Below, one piece after another: positions 44,731 through 53,213 of a stretch of 64,000 bases of DNA. This DNA comes from Flavilitoribacter nigricans DSM 23189 = NBRC 102662 (GTDB taxonomy: Bacteria > Bacteroidota > Bacteroidia > Chitinophagales > Saprospiraceae), in contig NZ_PDUD01000019.1 in NCBI RefSeq assembly GCF_002646595.1, positions 173,128-237,127 on the forward strand, written 5' to 3'. Within the stretch, counting starts at the first letter, position 1. Each line of letters begins with the position of its first letter. Both the position numbers and the translations under genes were made by a program. The notes below the pieces were generated by a model that saw only the letters and a list, made by a program, of their open reading frames with translations, had not been told where the DNA came from and did not search any database.

Positions 44731-45615
44731 TTAGGTCCTGGTGACAAATTGTTTTCGAAAATTATCCGGACTCAGCCCCTCGTATTTTTTGAAAAACCGA
44801 CAGAAATACGATGGGTCCTTGAAATTGAGATCGTGGCTGATCTCCGCTACCGTGCGTCCGTTATGCGTCAGTTCTCTTTTGGCTTCCAGCATGATCCGTT
44901 CGCGGATCATCTCCCCGGCCGATCTGCCGGTGATTTCCTTGACCACTACGTTGAGATAATTCGGGCTGATGAGGAGCAGTTGGGCGTATTCGCGCACCAG
45001 TCGTTTTTGCTGATAATGTCCTTCCACCAGTTGCTCAAAATCCTTGAGCAGTGTCATCCGTTTTTTCTCCTCGGTATCGAAGCAGTGTTGCTGATCGTAC
45101 TCCCGGGACGCCTGGATCAGCACCACGTTCAGCAGGGAACGCAGCACACTTTCGGACCTTTCCCCGCCGGCCTCGTATTCGCTGAGCATGAGTTCCATTA
45201 GTTTCGTCTGGCTCCCAAGCGCACCGGCATCCAGCGGTACGAATGGTCTTTTGGAATTGTTGTTGAAAAAGGGGAAACTCAGCAGGCTGTTGTAGTGATA
45301 GCGCTGGGCAAAAAAATCCGCCGTGAAAAATATGAGATAACCCCGCAGGTGCTCATCGGATTCCCAGGCGTGGATCATTCCGGGGTACATGAAGAACATC
45401 ATGCCCGGGCGGATAGCGAAGGACTTGAAATCGATCAGTTGTCGGCCGCTTCCGGAAGTGGCCAGGAAAAGCATGTAATAATTGTGACGGTGGGGCGCGG
45501 CAAAACCGTGGGTTTCCCGCATAAAGTCCTCATAGCGCACCATATCAAAAGCCTTTCCCTGAGTGGTAAAGGCGTTACACCTTAGATCTTCAATATTGTA
45601 GGACTTGGGTGTCAA
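44731..45615 (-). CDS. AraC-family transcriptional regulator, first gene of the cyd operon
   Basis: About 294 aa. The N-terminal half is a cupin-like sensor (HGFAAPHRHNYYMLFLATSGSGRQLIDFKSFAIRPGMMFFMYPGMIHAW); the C-terminal ~100 residues are two helix-turn-helix units (RLVREYAQLLLISPNYLNVVVKEITGRSAGEMI and TVAEISHDLNFKDPSYFCRFFKKYEGLSPDNFRKQ), the AraC DNA-binding domain. The frame is open to 45732, but the extra ~40 residues (Arg/Cys-rich) do not look like the family; TTG at 45615 gives LTPKSYNIEDL, a usual start for this group, so I prefer it. It lies directly before cydA with a 12-base gap, suggesting it controls cyd and possibly itself. The effector is unknown. Confidence 0.85.
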   Translation of the reverse strand: MTPKSYNIEDLRCNAFTTQGKAFDMVRYEDFMRETHGFAAPHRHNYYMLFLATSGSGRQLIDFKSFAIRPGMMFFMYPGMIHAWESDEHLRGYLIFFTADFFAQRYHYNSLLSFPFFNNNSKRPFVPLDAGALGSQTKLMELMLSEYEAGGERSESVLRSLLNVVLIQASREYDQQHCFDTEEKKRMTLLKDFEQLVEGHYQQKRLVREYAQLLLISPNYLNVVVKEITGRSAGEMIRERIMLEAKRELTHNGRTVAEISHDLNFKDPSYFCRFFKKYEGLSPDNFRKQFVTRT

Positions 45616-45780
45616 TGTTTTTTGTTTTGGTTCGCCCGGGACACGGAGCCGGCAAACGCCTGATCGCCGGGCATAATTGCCCCGGATCAGCACAGTCATT
45701 CTTCCAGCATCACATCCTTTACAAAAGAACAAATTCAGGCCGAGACGGCTTAGAACTATTTATCCAAAAAATAGTACTTT

Positions 45781-47838
45781 TTATTTATTTCGGGAAAGAT
45801 CAGGCGGCTTAACATAGACCGCGGCAAATGCCTCGGGGCTATCCAGCGGCGTCCGGCAGGTCGCATCCTCACAGACATAGATCAGCGTAGCGTCTCCGGC
45901 GTCCTTGCCCGCCAGTAAGGGTAAGCTATCATCCGGCTCTTCGGCGGCGATCAGGACCCGAAAAGGCTGATATTCCCGCTCTATCTGCCGTTTCCACGCC
46001 CCGGCCTGCTCGCCGATCACCGCAATCTCCAGTATTCCCCGATCATCCGCCAGCAGGGCATTCGCCCAGGCCGCGTAGGCCAAAGGATGGGTCTGTACGG
46101 ACTTTGACATAGCCGCCAGTAGGGCTCCCGCCCGGTCACGGTATTTTTTATCACCGGTCAGAATACCCAGCTCCTGCAAATTGCGCAGCATGGCCGCATT
46201 CCCGGATGGCATTTCATCGTCCTCCAGATCTAGCTGCTGTCGGATGAGATCCGTCAGATCACGCCGGGCGTAGCTGAAAAAGACCGTCTCCGGAGCGGTA
46301 AAAATATCCTGCACGGCATCGATCATTTTTACCGCTCGTTCCAGGTAAGACCGGACATTGGTGATCTGAAAAAGATCCAGATACGCCCGGATGAGAAAGG
46401 CATAATCCCGGAGCGTAGCCGGGTTCGCCGCTTTGCCGTTGGTGTAGGTCCGGTAACAGGTGATACCGTCTGCCTGGAGGAAATGCCGTTCCAGAAAAGA
46501 CAACAGACTTTCCGCCGATTCCAGTAAGTTCGTTTCTCCCGTGGCCAGATAGGCCTCCGTGTAGGTCGACACCATCAGGGCGTTCCAGGACAAGATGATC
46601 TTTTCATCGCGGTGTAAAGGCATTCGCTCGTTACGGACCGCCAGCATTTTGCGGCGCGCGGCGTGCATACTTTCCAGCAGCTCTTCGCGGTCGCGCTTCA
46701 GCTTATCGGCATAGTGGAAGCGATCCAACGGTTGGTAAAGAATATTGGTCCCGTCCCAGTTACCGGCCTCCGTAATGCCGAAATACCGGCAAAACAATTC
46801 CGCATCATCGCCCAGTACGGCTTCGATCTCCGCCTTGTCCCAGGTGTAGTATCGCCCCTCCCCCGCCGGGCTGTCGGCATCCAGGGCGGAGAAAAAGCCA
46901 CCGCCCGGCGCCCGCAGGTCCCGTTCCAGGAAACTAATGGTCTGCAGCAGCGCGGTTTTGTATTTGCGCCGGCCGATCAGTCGGTAAGCTCTGGCCAGAA
47001 GCCGGGCAAACAGTGTATTATCGTACAGCATTTTTTCAAAATGGGGGATCCGCCACTCCCGATCTACCGTGTAGCGGGCGATCCCGCCGCCGATCTGGTC
47101 GTACAGACCGGATTTCAGCATGGTGCTCAGCGTAAACCGGAAATGCCGCAGGGCCTCCTGGTCTCTATAATAGTAGAAGTAGTTCAGCAGATACTCCAGC
47201 GCCATCGTATTCGGGAATTTTTTTCCCGTACCGAATCCACCGGATTCCGGATCGAAGCGTTGCTGCAATCCCCTGAACAGGACATTGGGTAAGTCTTCCG
47301 TTTTGGCCGGATCTATGGTCCCGATCGGACCCGGCTGCCCCGGGGTATCCGCAAGCCGGGCCATCACCCGATCGGCCTGTCGTTCGACGGCTATTCGTTG
47401 TTCCTGGAAATTGTAATGGACGTACTGCAGGACCTGCAACCAGGACATGCGCTTGTGCCCGGGATCGGGAGGAAAGTAAGTACCCGCAAAAAATGGCTTG
47501 AGATCGGGGGTAAGAAATACGTTGAGGGGCCAACCGGCCGTACCCGCCAGGATCTGGCAGGCATCCATATAGAGCGCATCCAGATCGGGCCGCTCTTCCC
47601 GGTCTACTTTGACGTTGATAAAATAAGCGTTCATGAAGTCGGCGATCTCCACATCTTCAAAACTCTCGCGCTCCATCACGTGACACCAGTGGCAGGTAGA
47701 ATAACCGATACTGACGAGAATGGGTTTGTCCTCGGCTTTGGCCCGGGCCAGCGTTTCGGCCCGCCAGGGATGCCATTGCACCGGGTTATTCGCATGTTGT
47801 AAGAGGTACGGACTGGTTTCGTGTTGCAGCTGATTCAT
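45781..47838 (-). CDS. YyaL/SPATA20-like protein: thioredoxin domain plus (alpha/alpha)6-barrel
   Basis: A 685-aa protein. ATG 47838 gives the family's exact N-terminus [22 protein letters not shown]; a further 14-residue extension is unlikely. The thioredoxin-like domain (DUF255) has Cys49-His-Trp-Cys52 ([44 protein letters not shown]) and [18 protein letters not shown]. The rest (about 180-680) is a helical six-hairpin barrel like that of glycan-processing epimerases ([47 protein letters not shown]). The reaction is unknown; proposals include redox and sugar metabolism. It lies between the rhodanese lipoprotein and the AraC-cyd operon, all on the minus strand. Confidence 0.92.
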   Translation of the reverse strand: MNQLQHETSPYLLQHANNPVQWHPWRAETLARAKAEDKPILVSIGYSTCHWCHVMERESFEDVEIADFMNAYFINVKVDREERPDLDALYMDACQILAGTAGWPLNVFLTPDLKPFFAGTYFPPDPGHKRMSWLQVLQYVHYNFQEQRIAVERQADRVMARLADTPGQPGPIGTIDPAKTEDLPNVLFRGLQQRFDPESGGFGTGKKFPNTMALEYLLNYFYYYRDQEALRHFRFTLSTMLKSGLYDQIGGGIARYTVDREWRIPHFEKMLYDNTLFARLLARAYRLIGRRKYKTALLQTISFLERDLRAPGGGFFSALDADSPAGEGRYYTWDKAEIEAVLGDDAELFCRYFGITEAGNWDGTNILYQPLDRFHYADKLKRDREELLESMHAARRKMLAVRNERMPLHRDEKIILSWNALMVSTYTEAYLATGETNLLESAESLLSFLERHFLQADGITCYRTYTNGKAANPATLRDYAFLIRAYLDLFQITNVRSYLERAVKMIDAVQDIFTAPETVFFSYARRDLTDLIRQQLDLEDDEMPSGNAAMLRNLQELGILTGDKKYRDRAGALLAAMSKSVQTHPLAYAAWANALLADDRGILEIAVIGEQAGAWKRQIEREYQPFRVLIAAEEPDDSLPLLAGKDAGDATLIYVCEDATCRTPLDSPEAFAAVYVKPPDLSRNK

Positions 47839-47946
47839 GAACAGTGTTATCGGTAATACAAGCGGGCCATTTCGGGGCATCGTCCGGAAAACAATGCCAA
47901 AACTAGCTAATTCTCCGGTCTTTTGGGAGCGCTTCGGAGCCGTTGC

Positions 47947-48384
47947 TTACTGGTGCTCGGCCGTCCACGCATTGAAGCCTCCCTCCAGATTGATCAAATG
48001 GGAAAAGCCTTCGGTTGCCATGATCTCTACCGCCCGGGTGCTCCGCCGTCCGCTTCGGCAATAGACCAGATAGGTTTTATCTTTATCCAGCCGGCGCACC
48101 CGTTCCGTAAAGTCGGCGGCGAGTACGTCAATCTCCATCGCTCCGACGATCTTACCGGCTGCGGTCTCTTCCGGCGTACGTACGTCAAGCAGGACAGTAT
48201 TCTTTTTACCGATCAGCTTTTCAAATTCCGTTACCGAAACGTTTACAGATGCCTCGGCCGGATCGGCGGCAGCCACCGCACTGACTTCGGTGGAAGTTAC
48301 TTCCGGAGTAGCCTGGTGGCGTGGAGCGTTGGTATGACAAGCAGCAAAAAATACGGCGAGTACGACGGGGATGATCCATTTCAT
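47947..48384 (-). CDS. Rhodanese-domain lipoprotein
   Basis: ATG 48384 (MKWIIPVVLAVFFAACHTN) gives a 145-aa lipoprotein with lipobox Cys16; the longer frame to 48564 begins with non-signal sequence. The single rhodanese domain (about 55-145) has TVLLDVRTPEETAAGKIVGAMEIDV and an active-site loop VYCRSGRRS with the catalytic cysteine. It probably accepts and passes on sulfane sulfur outside the cytoplasm. It belongs to the minus-strand set of MBL-rhodanese and thiol proteins. Upstream, 280-323 bases from its start, lie a -7-like box and a Crp/Fnr-type palindrome (48664-48707). Confidence 0.88.
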   Translation of the reverse strand: MKWIIPVVLAVFFAACHTNAPRHQATPEVTSTEVSAVAAADPAEASVNVSVTEFEKLIGKKNTVLLDVRTPEETAAGKIVGAMEIDVLAADFTERVRRLDKDKTYLVYCRSGRRSTRAVEIMATEGFSHLINLEGGFNAWTAEHQ

Positions 48385-48788
48385 AATTAGCTCATTTAAA
48401 AAAGTGTGCTGCACCACCCAACTTAACGGGCGGTGCAGCATCCACCACAAGAAAACCCTTTTTCCTATTTTAACTTTCGTTGTAATCAGAACATGTTTAA
48501 AATTCGTTTTTGATGGCGAAAATGACCAGATAGTGGTTCTCACGAAGGCATTTTTAAGTCTCATAGCAGCGCTATGGGGCGAAAAAATGGTAAAGTGAGG
48601 TTCATTAGATGGTTATTTGCAGGCCAAAGGATGAAATTTAAACATGTTCTTAATTGAACAATACAAAGAACGGCGTATTCCAGGCGGCAGTCAGTGATCC
48701 GGATCACACGGTATTTATTTAATTCAAGAATATAGAATTCGATACTTGAATTGTAGAGAGAAGATGGTAGAGCGTAGAGAAACTGAGA
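48385..48788 (-). promoter_or_regulatory. 404-base leader region of the rhodanese gene with Crp/Fnr-like site
   Basis: No credible gene is present; only very short frames occur. A perfect palindrome GTGATCCGGATCAC (48694-48707) matches the Crp/Fnr operator plan GTGAT-N4-ATCAC. On the minus strand GTTCTTTG (48671 down to 48664) resembles the -7 box, its last G 36.5 bases from the palindrome centre, placing the site near -43. The leader from there to ATG 48384 would be about 270 bases. Confidence 0.55.
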
Positions 48789-50138
48789 TCAGGTGAATTC
48801 CTTGACATCCTCACTAAGATCGAAAACCGATACCTCATCGCCGATGGCCCGGTCTACGATACTCGTACCCGCCGCGGAACGGTATCCACCGGCACAGTGC
48901 ACAACGATTGGCTTTTCGGTAGGGATCTCTGCGGTCCGTTCCCGCAGCTCGTGTAAGGGGATATTGATGGCGTGCTCGAAAAACTTGCCGTCTTCCACTT
49001 CGCTTTCGTTCCGGATATCCACTACGGTATACTTTTCCGGATCTGTCTTAAAGGCTTCCAGGTCGAATTCGTCGCTTTCAGTTCCATCCAGGGCACCGGT
49101 GTAGATAATGGTCCCTTTAATGAACGGTTCGTAACCGATCTTGGCCGCCTTGTTCAATACGCTGTCCAGGGTAGTTTCGTCGCCGGCAACCAGATAGAAT
49201 TTTTCACCCGGTTCGATAATGGAACCCAGCCAGGTCTCAAATTTATTGCCTTCCATGATGTTGATGGCTCCGGGATAGTGGCCCCGCTGGAATTCGGTTT
49301 GGGGCCGGGTATCGACGATCAGCACGCCGGCTTCCAGCTTGGGAACATCTTTGCCCATGCGGGAAACAGCCTGGATGCTTTCGTCCAGATCGGGTGCCCC
49401 CTGCTTATTGAGGTCCACATTATAGCCGAAATACTTGGGTATGAAGGGTTGCCCTTCGAGCAGCCAATCCACGAATTCATCTTCACCCATCGACTGCAAT
49501 GCGGGGTTTTCGCGCAACTGTTTGCCGAGGGTACTGGTCAGTTCATCGCTCATACCCTTGCCGCATAAGGAACCGGCACCGTGGGCCGGATAGACCATCA
49601 CGTTTTCATTGAGCGTCATTAGTTTTTCCCGGGTGGAATGGTACATCTGTCGGGCCAAGCTTTCTCTTTTGGCCTGCATCCTGCCGGTATTCTCCCGCAG
49701 GTCCGGACGACCGACATCGCCGATAAAGAGCGTGTCTCCGGTAAAGACGGCCTGCTGCTTTCCGGCTTCGTCTTCCAACAGAATGCTGATGCTATCCGGA
49801 GAATGCCCCGGGGTATTCAGAGCCTTGAGGGTAATGCCGTTCAGCTGGATCTCCTGCCCTTCGTCAAAACCGACGTGGGGGTAATCCGCGCCGACCTTCC
49901 GGCTCACATAAATAGAGGCCCCGGTATCTTCGGCAATTTCCAGGTGGCTACTGACAAAGTCGGCGTGCGGATGGGTTTCGATCACCCCAACAATCTCCGC
50001 TCCTTTCTCTTTTGCGTACTCGTAATAGGGTTCGGGATCGCGTCCCGGATCGATCAGTATCGCTTTTCCATCCGAAAGCACCACATAAGATGCGTGGGCC
50101 AGTCCTTCGTCATATATCCGTTTTACTTCCATCTTCAA
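48789..50138 (-). CDS. MBL-fold / double-rhodanese protein, persulfide-dioxygenase-like (CstB-type)
   Basis: A 449-aa cytoplasmic protein. The metallo-beta-lactamase half has HPHADFVSSH (His56, His58, Asp60, His65), GHSPDSISI and FTGDTLFIGDVGRPDL, the metal-site pattern of ETHE1-like persulfide dioxygenases. Two rhodanese domains follow: the first has VDTRPQTEFQRGHYPGAINI but lacks the catalytic Cys (AGDETT at that loop), the second has VVHCAGGYRSAAG with the active Cys. MBL plus inactive plus active rhodanese is the layout of CstB, which oxidises persulfide to sulfite/thiosulfate. It is a diverged paralogue of the gene at 51296. Its promoter region holds the palindrome at 50177-50200. Confidence 0.92.
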   Translation of the reverse strand: MKMEVKRIYDEGLAHASYVVLSDGKAILIDPGRDPEPYYEYAKEKGAEIVGVIETHPHADFVSSHLEIAEDTGASIYVSRKVGADYPHVGFDEGQEIQLNGITLKALNTPGHSPDSISILLEDEAGKQQAVFTGDTLFIGDVGRPDLRENTGRMQAKRESLARQMYHSTREKLMTLNENVMVYPAHGAGSLCGKGMSDELTSTLGKQLRENPALQSMGEDEFVDWLLEGQPFIPKYFGYNVDLNKQGAPDLDESIQAVSRMGKDVPKLEAGVLIVDTRPQTEFQRGHYPGAINIMEGNKFETWLGSIIEPGEKFYLVAGDETTLDSVLNKAAKIGYEPFIKGTIIYTGALDGTESDEFDLEAFKTDPEKYTVVDIRNESEVEDGKFFEHAINIPLHELRERTAEIPTEKPIVVHCAGGYRSAAGTSIVDRAIGDEVSVFDLSEDVKEFT

Positions 50139-50176
50139 AAATTTTCTCCTTAGTAATGGTTCCTACATAAAAAGAA

Positions 50177-50200
50177 ATACATGAAGAAACATTCATGTAT
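50177..50200 (-). promoter_or_regulatory. Operator-like palindrome ATACATGAA-N6-TTCATGTAT
   Basis: Perfect inverted 9-bp arms at 50177-50185 and 50192-50200, 6-base spacer, centred 50 bases upstream of the ATG at 50138. It is a good candidate for a repressor or activator site of the MBL-rhodanese gene; the factor is unknown. Confidence 0.55.
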
Positions 50201-50280
50201 TTACCTATGGAACACTTCCGGAAGGGCAGAAGTTTTCTTACCCGTCCGGAGTTGGCCGGCGAACAGGACTTACTGGATGG

Positions 50281-50310
50281 AAGAAAAAAGTGCCCGAGGG
50301 ATCGGGCACC
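50281..50310 (-). terminator. Rho-independent terminator after the universal stress protein gene
   Basis: GTGCCCGA (50291-50298) and TCGGGCAC (50303-50310) form a perfect 8-bp stem with a GGGA loop; on the minus strand TTTTTTCTTC follows. It lies 73 bases beyond the stop at 50383 and separates the MBL-rhodanese/Usp transcript from the next one. Confidence 0.88.
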
Positions 50311-50382
50311 GGATAGAATATGCTACACTACAAATCGAAATGTGCGTGTGTATCGACTTGTTCCTGGTGAAAAAAATCAGCT

Positions 50383-51216
50383 CTAAACCCTGAATGTCAG
50401 AACAGGCTGCATCAGATGGTTCACTATATCTTCGGAAACGCTGTGCTTGAACAGGCGGTCAAAACCTTTCCGCTGGTGGGTGCCGATGGCTACGATATCC
50501 ACGCGGTTTTCCAGGCTGAAATTCGTGATACCCTGTTCAATGGATTCTTCGTCGTAAATGTGGAAACGCACCTTATCCAGACCATTGAGCTCCACAAATC
50601 GTTCCATATTGCGTTTTACCTGGCGGGTAGTGGCAAAATGTTTCGGCGTATTCACGCGGAGCAGGTGCAGCTCGGCGTCAAAAGCGTACAGCAGGTCTTT
50701 CAGGATCCCCAGATCAAGTTGTTCGACTTCCTCAAAATCACTCAGCAGCAAGATATCGTGGATCAGCATGCCCGAACGATCACACTTCAGACAGAGGACC
50801 GGTACCGGCGATGCATTCACAATATGGCCCGTATGCGATCCCCGGATGAACTCATTCATACCGTGGGCTCCCTTGGTTCCCATTACCACCAGATCGACCT
50901 GGTTATTTTTTACGTATTGCAGGATATCTTCTTCGATATGTCCGATCCGGACATTGGTATAACGGATATCGGGTTTGTCTTCGATCCAACGTTCCAGCCG
51001 CTCTTCCACGGCGACTTTTTCTTCGTAGAAATCGGAAAAATCTTCTCCTTCGTCATTGCGCAGCCTTCCGTCCGGATCAAATATGGCGCCGGCCGGTGCG
51101 GGCACTACGGTGAGTACTTCAATACTCGCTTTGGTCTTTTGTGCGATCTTGTGGGCCAGTTCGTAGGCATAATCGCCCAATTCGGTTCCATCGGTGGGCA
51201 AAAGTATTTTTTTCAT
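50383..51216 (-). CDS. Universal stress protein with two UspA domains
   Basis: A 277-aa cytoplasmic protein of two tandem Usp domains (about 1-145 and 146-277). The first begins MKKILLPTDGTELGDYAYELAHKIAQ and has the ATP-binding motif GTKGAHGMNEFIRGSHTG, which fits G-2x-G-9x-G(S/T). The second has VDIVAIGTHQRKGFDRLFKHSVSEDIVNH with a degenerate motif. Usp proteins respond to stress and often bind ATP. It lies between two MBL-rhodanese genes on the same strand, so it likely joins the same sulfur/redox response; a terminator follows it. Confidence 0.93.
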   Translation of the reverse strand: MKKILLPTDGTELGDYAYELAHKIAQKTKASIEVLTVVPAPAGAIFDPDGRLRNDEGEDFSDFYEEKVAVEERLERWIEDKPDIRYTNVRIGHIEEDILQYVKNNQVDLVVMGTKGAHGMNEFIRGSHTGHIVNASPVPVLCLKCDRSGMLIHDILLLSDFEEVEQLDLGILKDLLYAFDAELHLLRVNTPKHFATTRQVKRNMERFVELNGLDKVRFHIYDEESIEQGITNFSLENRVDIVAIGTHQRKGFDRLFKHSVSEDIVNHLMQPVLTFRV

Positions 51217-51241
51217 GATCTGTAGTGTTTAAATGTTGGAA

Positions 51242-51275
51242 ATCGTAAGCCGACGTCTGCACGTCGACCTACGAT
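51242..51275. repeat. Long hairpin between MBL-rhodanese and Usp genes
   Basis: ATCGTAAGCCGACGT (51242-51256) pairs with ACGTCGACCTACGAT (51261-51275), 13 of 15 positions, loop CTGC. No T-run follows on the minus strand, so it may be an mRNA-processing or stability element between the two genes (79-base gap), or a copy of a dispersed repeat. Confidence 0.55.
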
Positions 51276-51295
51276 CTGATTGGCTACCAACTTGT

Positions 51296-52708
51296 TTACA
51301 ATTCCGTTATCTGCTCAATGTATTCCGTACGTTTGAGATCCGTTTGGCTCAACGCTTTGTAACCACCGCGGATATTAACGACATCTTCAAATCCACGTGC
51401 TTTCAGAATGGAAGCGGCGATCACGGAGCGATAACCTCCGGCACAGTGCACGTAGTATCTTTTATCCCGGCTGATCTGGTTCATATTCCGGTTGATGAAA
51501 TCCAACGGGAAGTTGACCGCACCGTACAGGTGTTCGGCCGCATATTCACTTTCCCGGCGGACGTCCAGCAGATTTACATCCCCTTTGGTAAAGACCGGCG
51601 CAAACGCTTCGGCGGTAATCTCTTCCAGGGTATCGACTTCCTCACCGGCTTTTTCCCAGCTCGCAAATCCGCCTTTCAGATAGCCGATGGCATTGTCGTA
51701 ACCGACGCGGGCCAGACGGGTCACTATCTCTTCTTCCCGGCCGGATTCACTAACGAAAAGGATGGGCTGCTTCAGATCCGTGATCAGGGCACCGACCCAC
51801 ATCGCGAAATTGTCGTCAATACCGATAAAGATCGATCCCGGAATGAACCCTTTGGCGAATACATCCTGGTGGCGGGTATCAATCACCAGCGCTTCCTCTC
51901 CTTCCCAGGCGGCTTTGAAAGCGCCTACGCTCAGGGCCTGCACGCCGCGTTCGCGTACGGTATCGATACTCTCGTATCCCATCTTGTTCATCATGGCGTT
52001 TTTCGGGAAATATTGCGGCGGCTCTACGAGGCCGGTGGTCACTTCTTTTACAAATTCGGCCCGGGTCATATCGGCCCGCAGGGCGTAGTTGGTCTTCTTC
52101 TGGTCTCCGAGATAACCCCAGGTATCCTTACTCATTTTTTTACCGCAGGCGGAGCCGGCACCGTGTCCGGGATAGACGATCACATCGTCGTTCAGCGGCA
52201 TAATGCGGTTGCGCAGACTGTCGAAAAGGAATCCGGCCAGATCCTCGCGGGTGATCTCTCCCTGCTTGATGGCCAGGTCCGGGCGACCGACATCCCCGAG
52301 GAAGAGGGTATCACCGGTAAAGATGGCGTAGTCGTTGCCCTTTTCGTCCCGAAGCAGATAGGTGGTACTTTCCATGGTATGCCCCGGAGTATGCAGTACC
52401 TTAATGGTGATATCACCGACTTTCAGTACTTCGTTATCCCTGGCTATATGGGCGGCAAAGTTGGGCTGAGCGGTAGGTCCGTAAACGATGGTGGCTCCGG
52501 TCTTCTGGGCAAGGTCGAGGTGACCGGATACGAAGTCAGCGTGGAAGTGCGTCTCCAGTACGTATTTAATCTTGGCGCCGTCGGCTTTCGCTCTTTCCAG
52601 GTAAGGTTCGGTTTCCCGCAGCGGGTCGATCACCACTGCTTCCCCTTTACTTTCGATATAATAAGCGGCTTCCGCCAGACAACCGGTATAGATTTGTTCT
52701 ACTTTCAT
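51296..52708 (-). CDS. MBL-fold / double-rhodanese protein, persulfide-dioxygenase-like (paralogue 2)
   Basis: A 470-aa cytoplasmic protein with the same layout as the gene at 48789. The MBL site is HFHADFVSGH (His54, His56, Asp58, His63) with HTPGHTMESTTYLL and FTGDTLFLGDVGRPDLA. The first rhodanese has VIDTRHQDVFAKGFIPGSIFI and a Cys-less loop (VSESGREE); the second has LLDVRRESEYAAEHLYGAVNFP and YVHCAGGYRSVIAAS with the catalytic Cys. It probably oxidises glutathione-like persulfide and passes sulfane sulfur on. It is first in the Usp transcript and has a strong-looking regulatory region (52920-53009). Two diverged copies side by side suggest different substrates or conditions. Confidence 0.92.
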   Translation of the reverse strand: MKVEQIYTGCLAEAAYYIESKGEAVVIDPLRETEPYLERAKADGAKIKYVLETHFHADFVSGHLDLAQKTGATIVYGPTAQPNFAAHIARDNEVLKVGDITIKVLHTPGHTMESTTYLLRDEKGNDYAIFTGDTLFLGDVGRPDLAIKQGEITREDLAGFLFDSLRNRIMPLNDDVIVYPGHGAGSACGKKMSKDTWGYLGDQKKTNYALRADMTRAEFVKEVTTGLVEPPQYFPKNAMMNKMGYESIDTVRERGVQALSVGAFKAAWEGEEALVIDTRHQDVFAKGFIPGSIFIGIDDNFAMWVGALITDLKQPILFVSESGREEEIVTRLARVGYDNAIGYLKGGFASWEKAGEEVDTLEEITAEAFAPVFTKGDVNLLDVRRESEYAAEHLYGAVNFPLDFINRNMNQISRDKRYYVHCAGGYRSVIAASILKARGFEDVVNIRGGYKALSQTDLKRTEYIEQITEL

Positions 52709-52919
52709 GATTTGATGTTTTTTTGATTAGTTGGCCCGATCCGGAGGTATCTCTCACCTTGCGGAAGATCCTCCGTCGTCGGCAATTTTTTGTAATAAGT
52801 TCAGCTTGAATAAATTGCAAAAGCAAATGAGCAATTTGGGCAGGTGCTTCGTTTACGGACATTTATTACAACACATAAGATCTTCTGATTTAAAGGTTTA
52901 GGAATCTTTAAGAACAGTC

Positions 52920-53009
52920 CAAAGATAGCGGCAAAAGCAGGCGGGTATTTGTGAAGAAGATCACATTGGCGGGGTGATTGTCATCACCGTGGAGGGTGAT
53001 GAGGATCAT
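52920..53009 (-). promoter_or_regulatory. Promoter of the MBL-rhodanese/Usp genes with three Crp/Fnr-like half-site pairs
   Basis: On the minus strand TATCTTTG (52927 down to 52920) is a perfect TAnnTTTG -7 box. Upstream lie TGTGAAGAAGATCACA (52950-52965), GTGATTGTCATCAC (52974-52987) and GTGATGAGGATCAT (52996-53009). The first is centred about 37.5 bases from the last base of the -7 box, near -44. A factor of the Crp/Fnr family is the natural reader. The leader to ATG 52708 would be about 205 bases. Apart from this promoter, the ~500-base gap 52709-53213 shows no gene. Confidence 0.65.
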
Positions 53010-53213
53010 TGGGCAAGCGGGAAAAAAGTTGTATAGAAAAAGGCAATTTCGGAGTAAAACGGGCTGCAATTTAAAGGCAGGGTTAACTGGCCGGTCAATA
53101 AAGCGGGTAACGTAAATCCAGTATTAATTTTTTGCAACTCCGGCCGGCTGCCGGCTGATTATAAAAGCCATTGGTTACTTTTGGAGATCACCTAAAGTCC
53201 ATTGTCCTATCCT

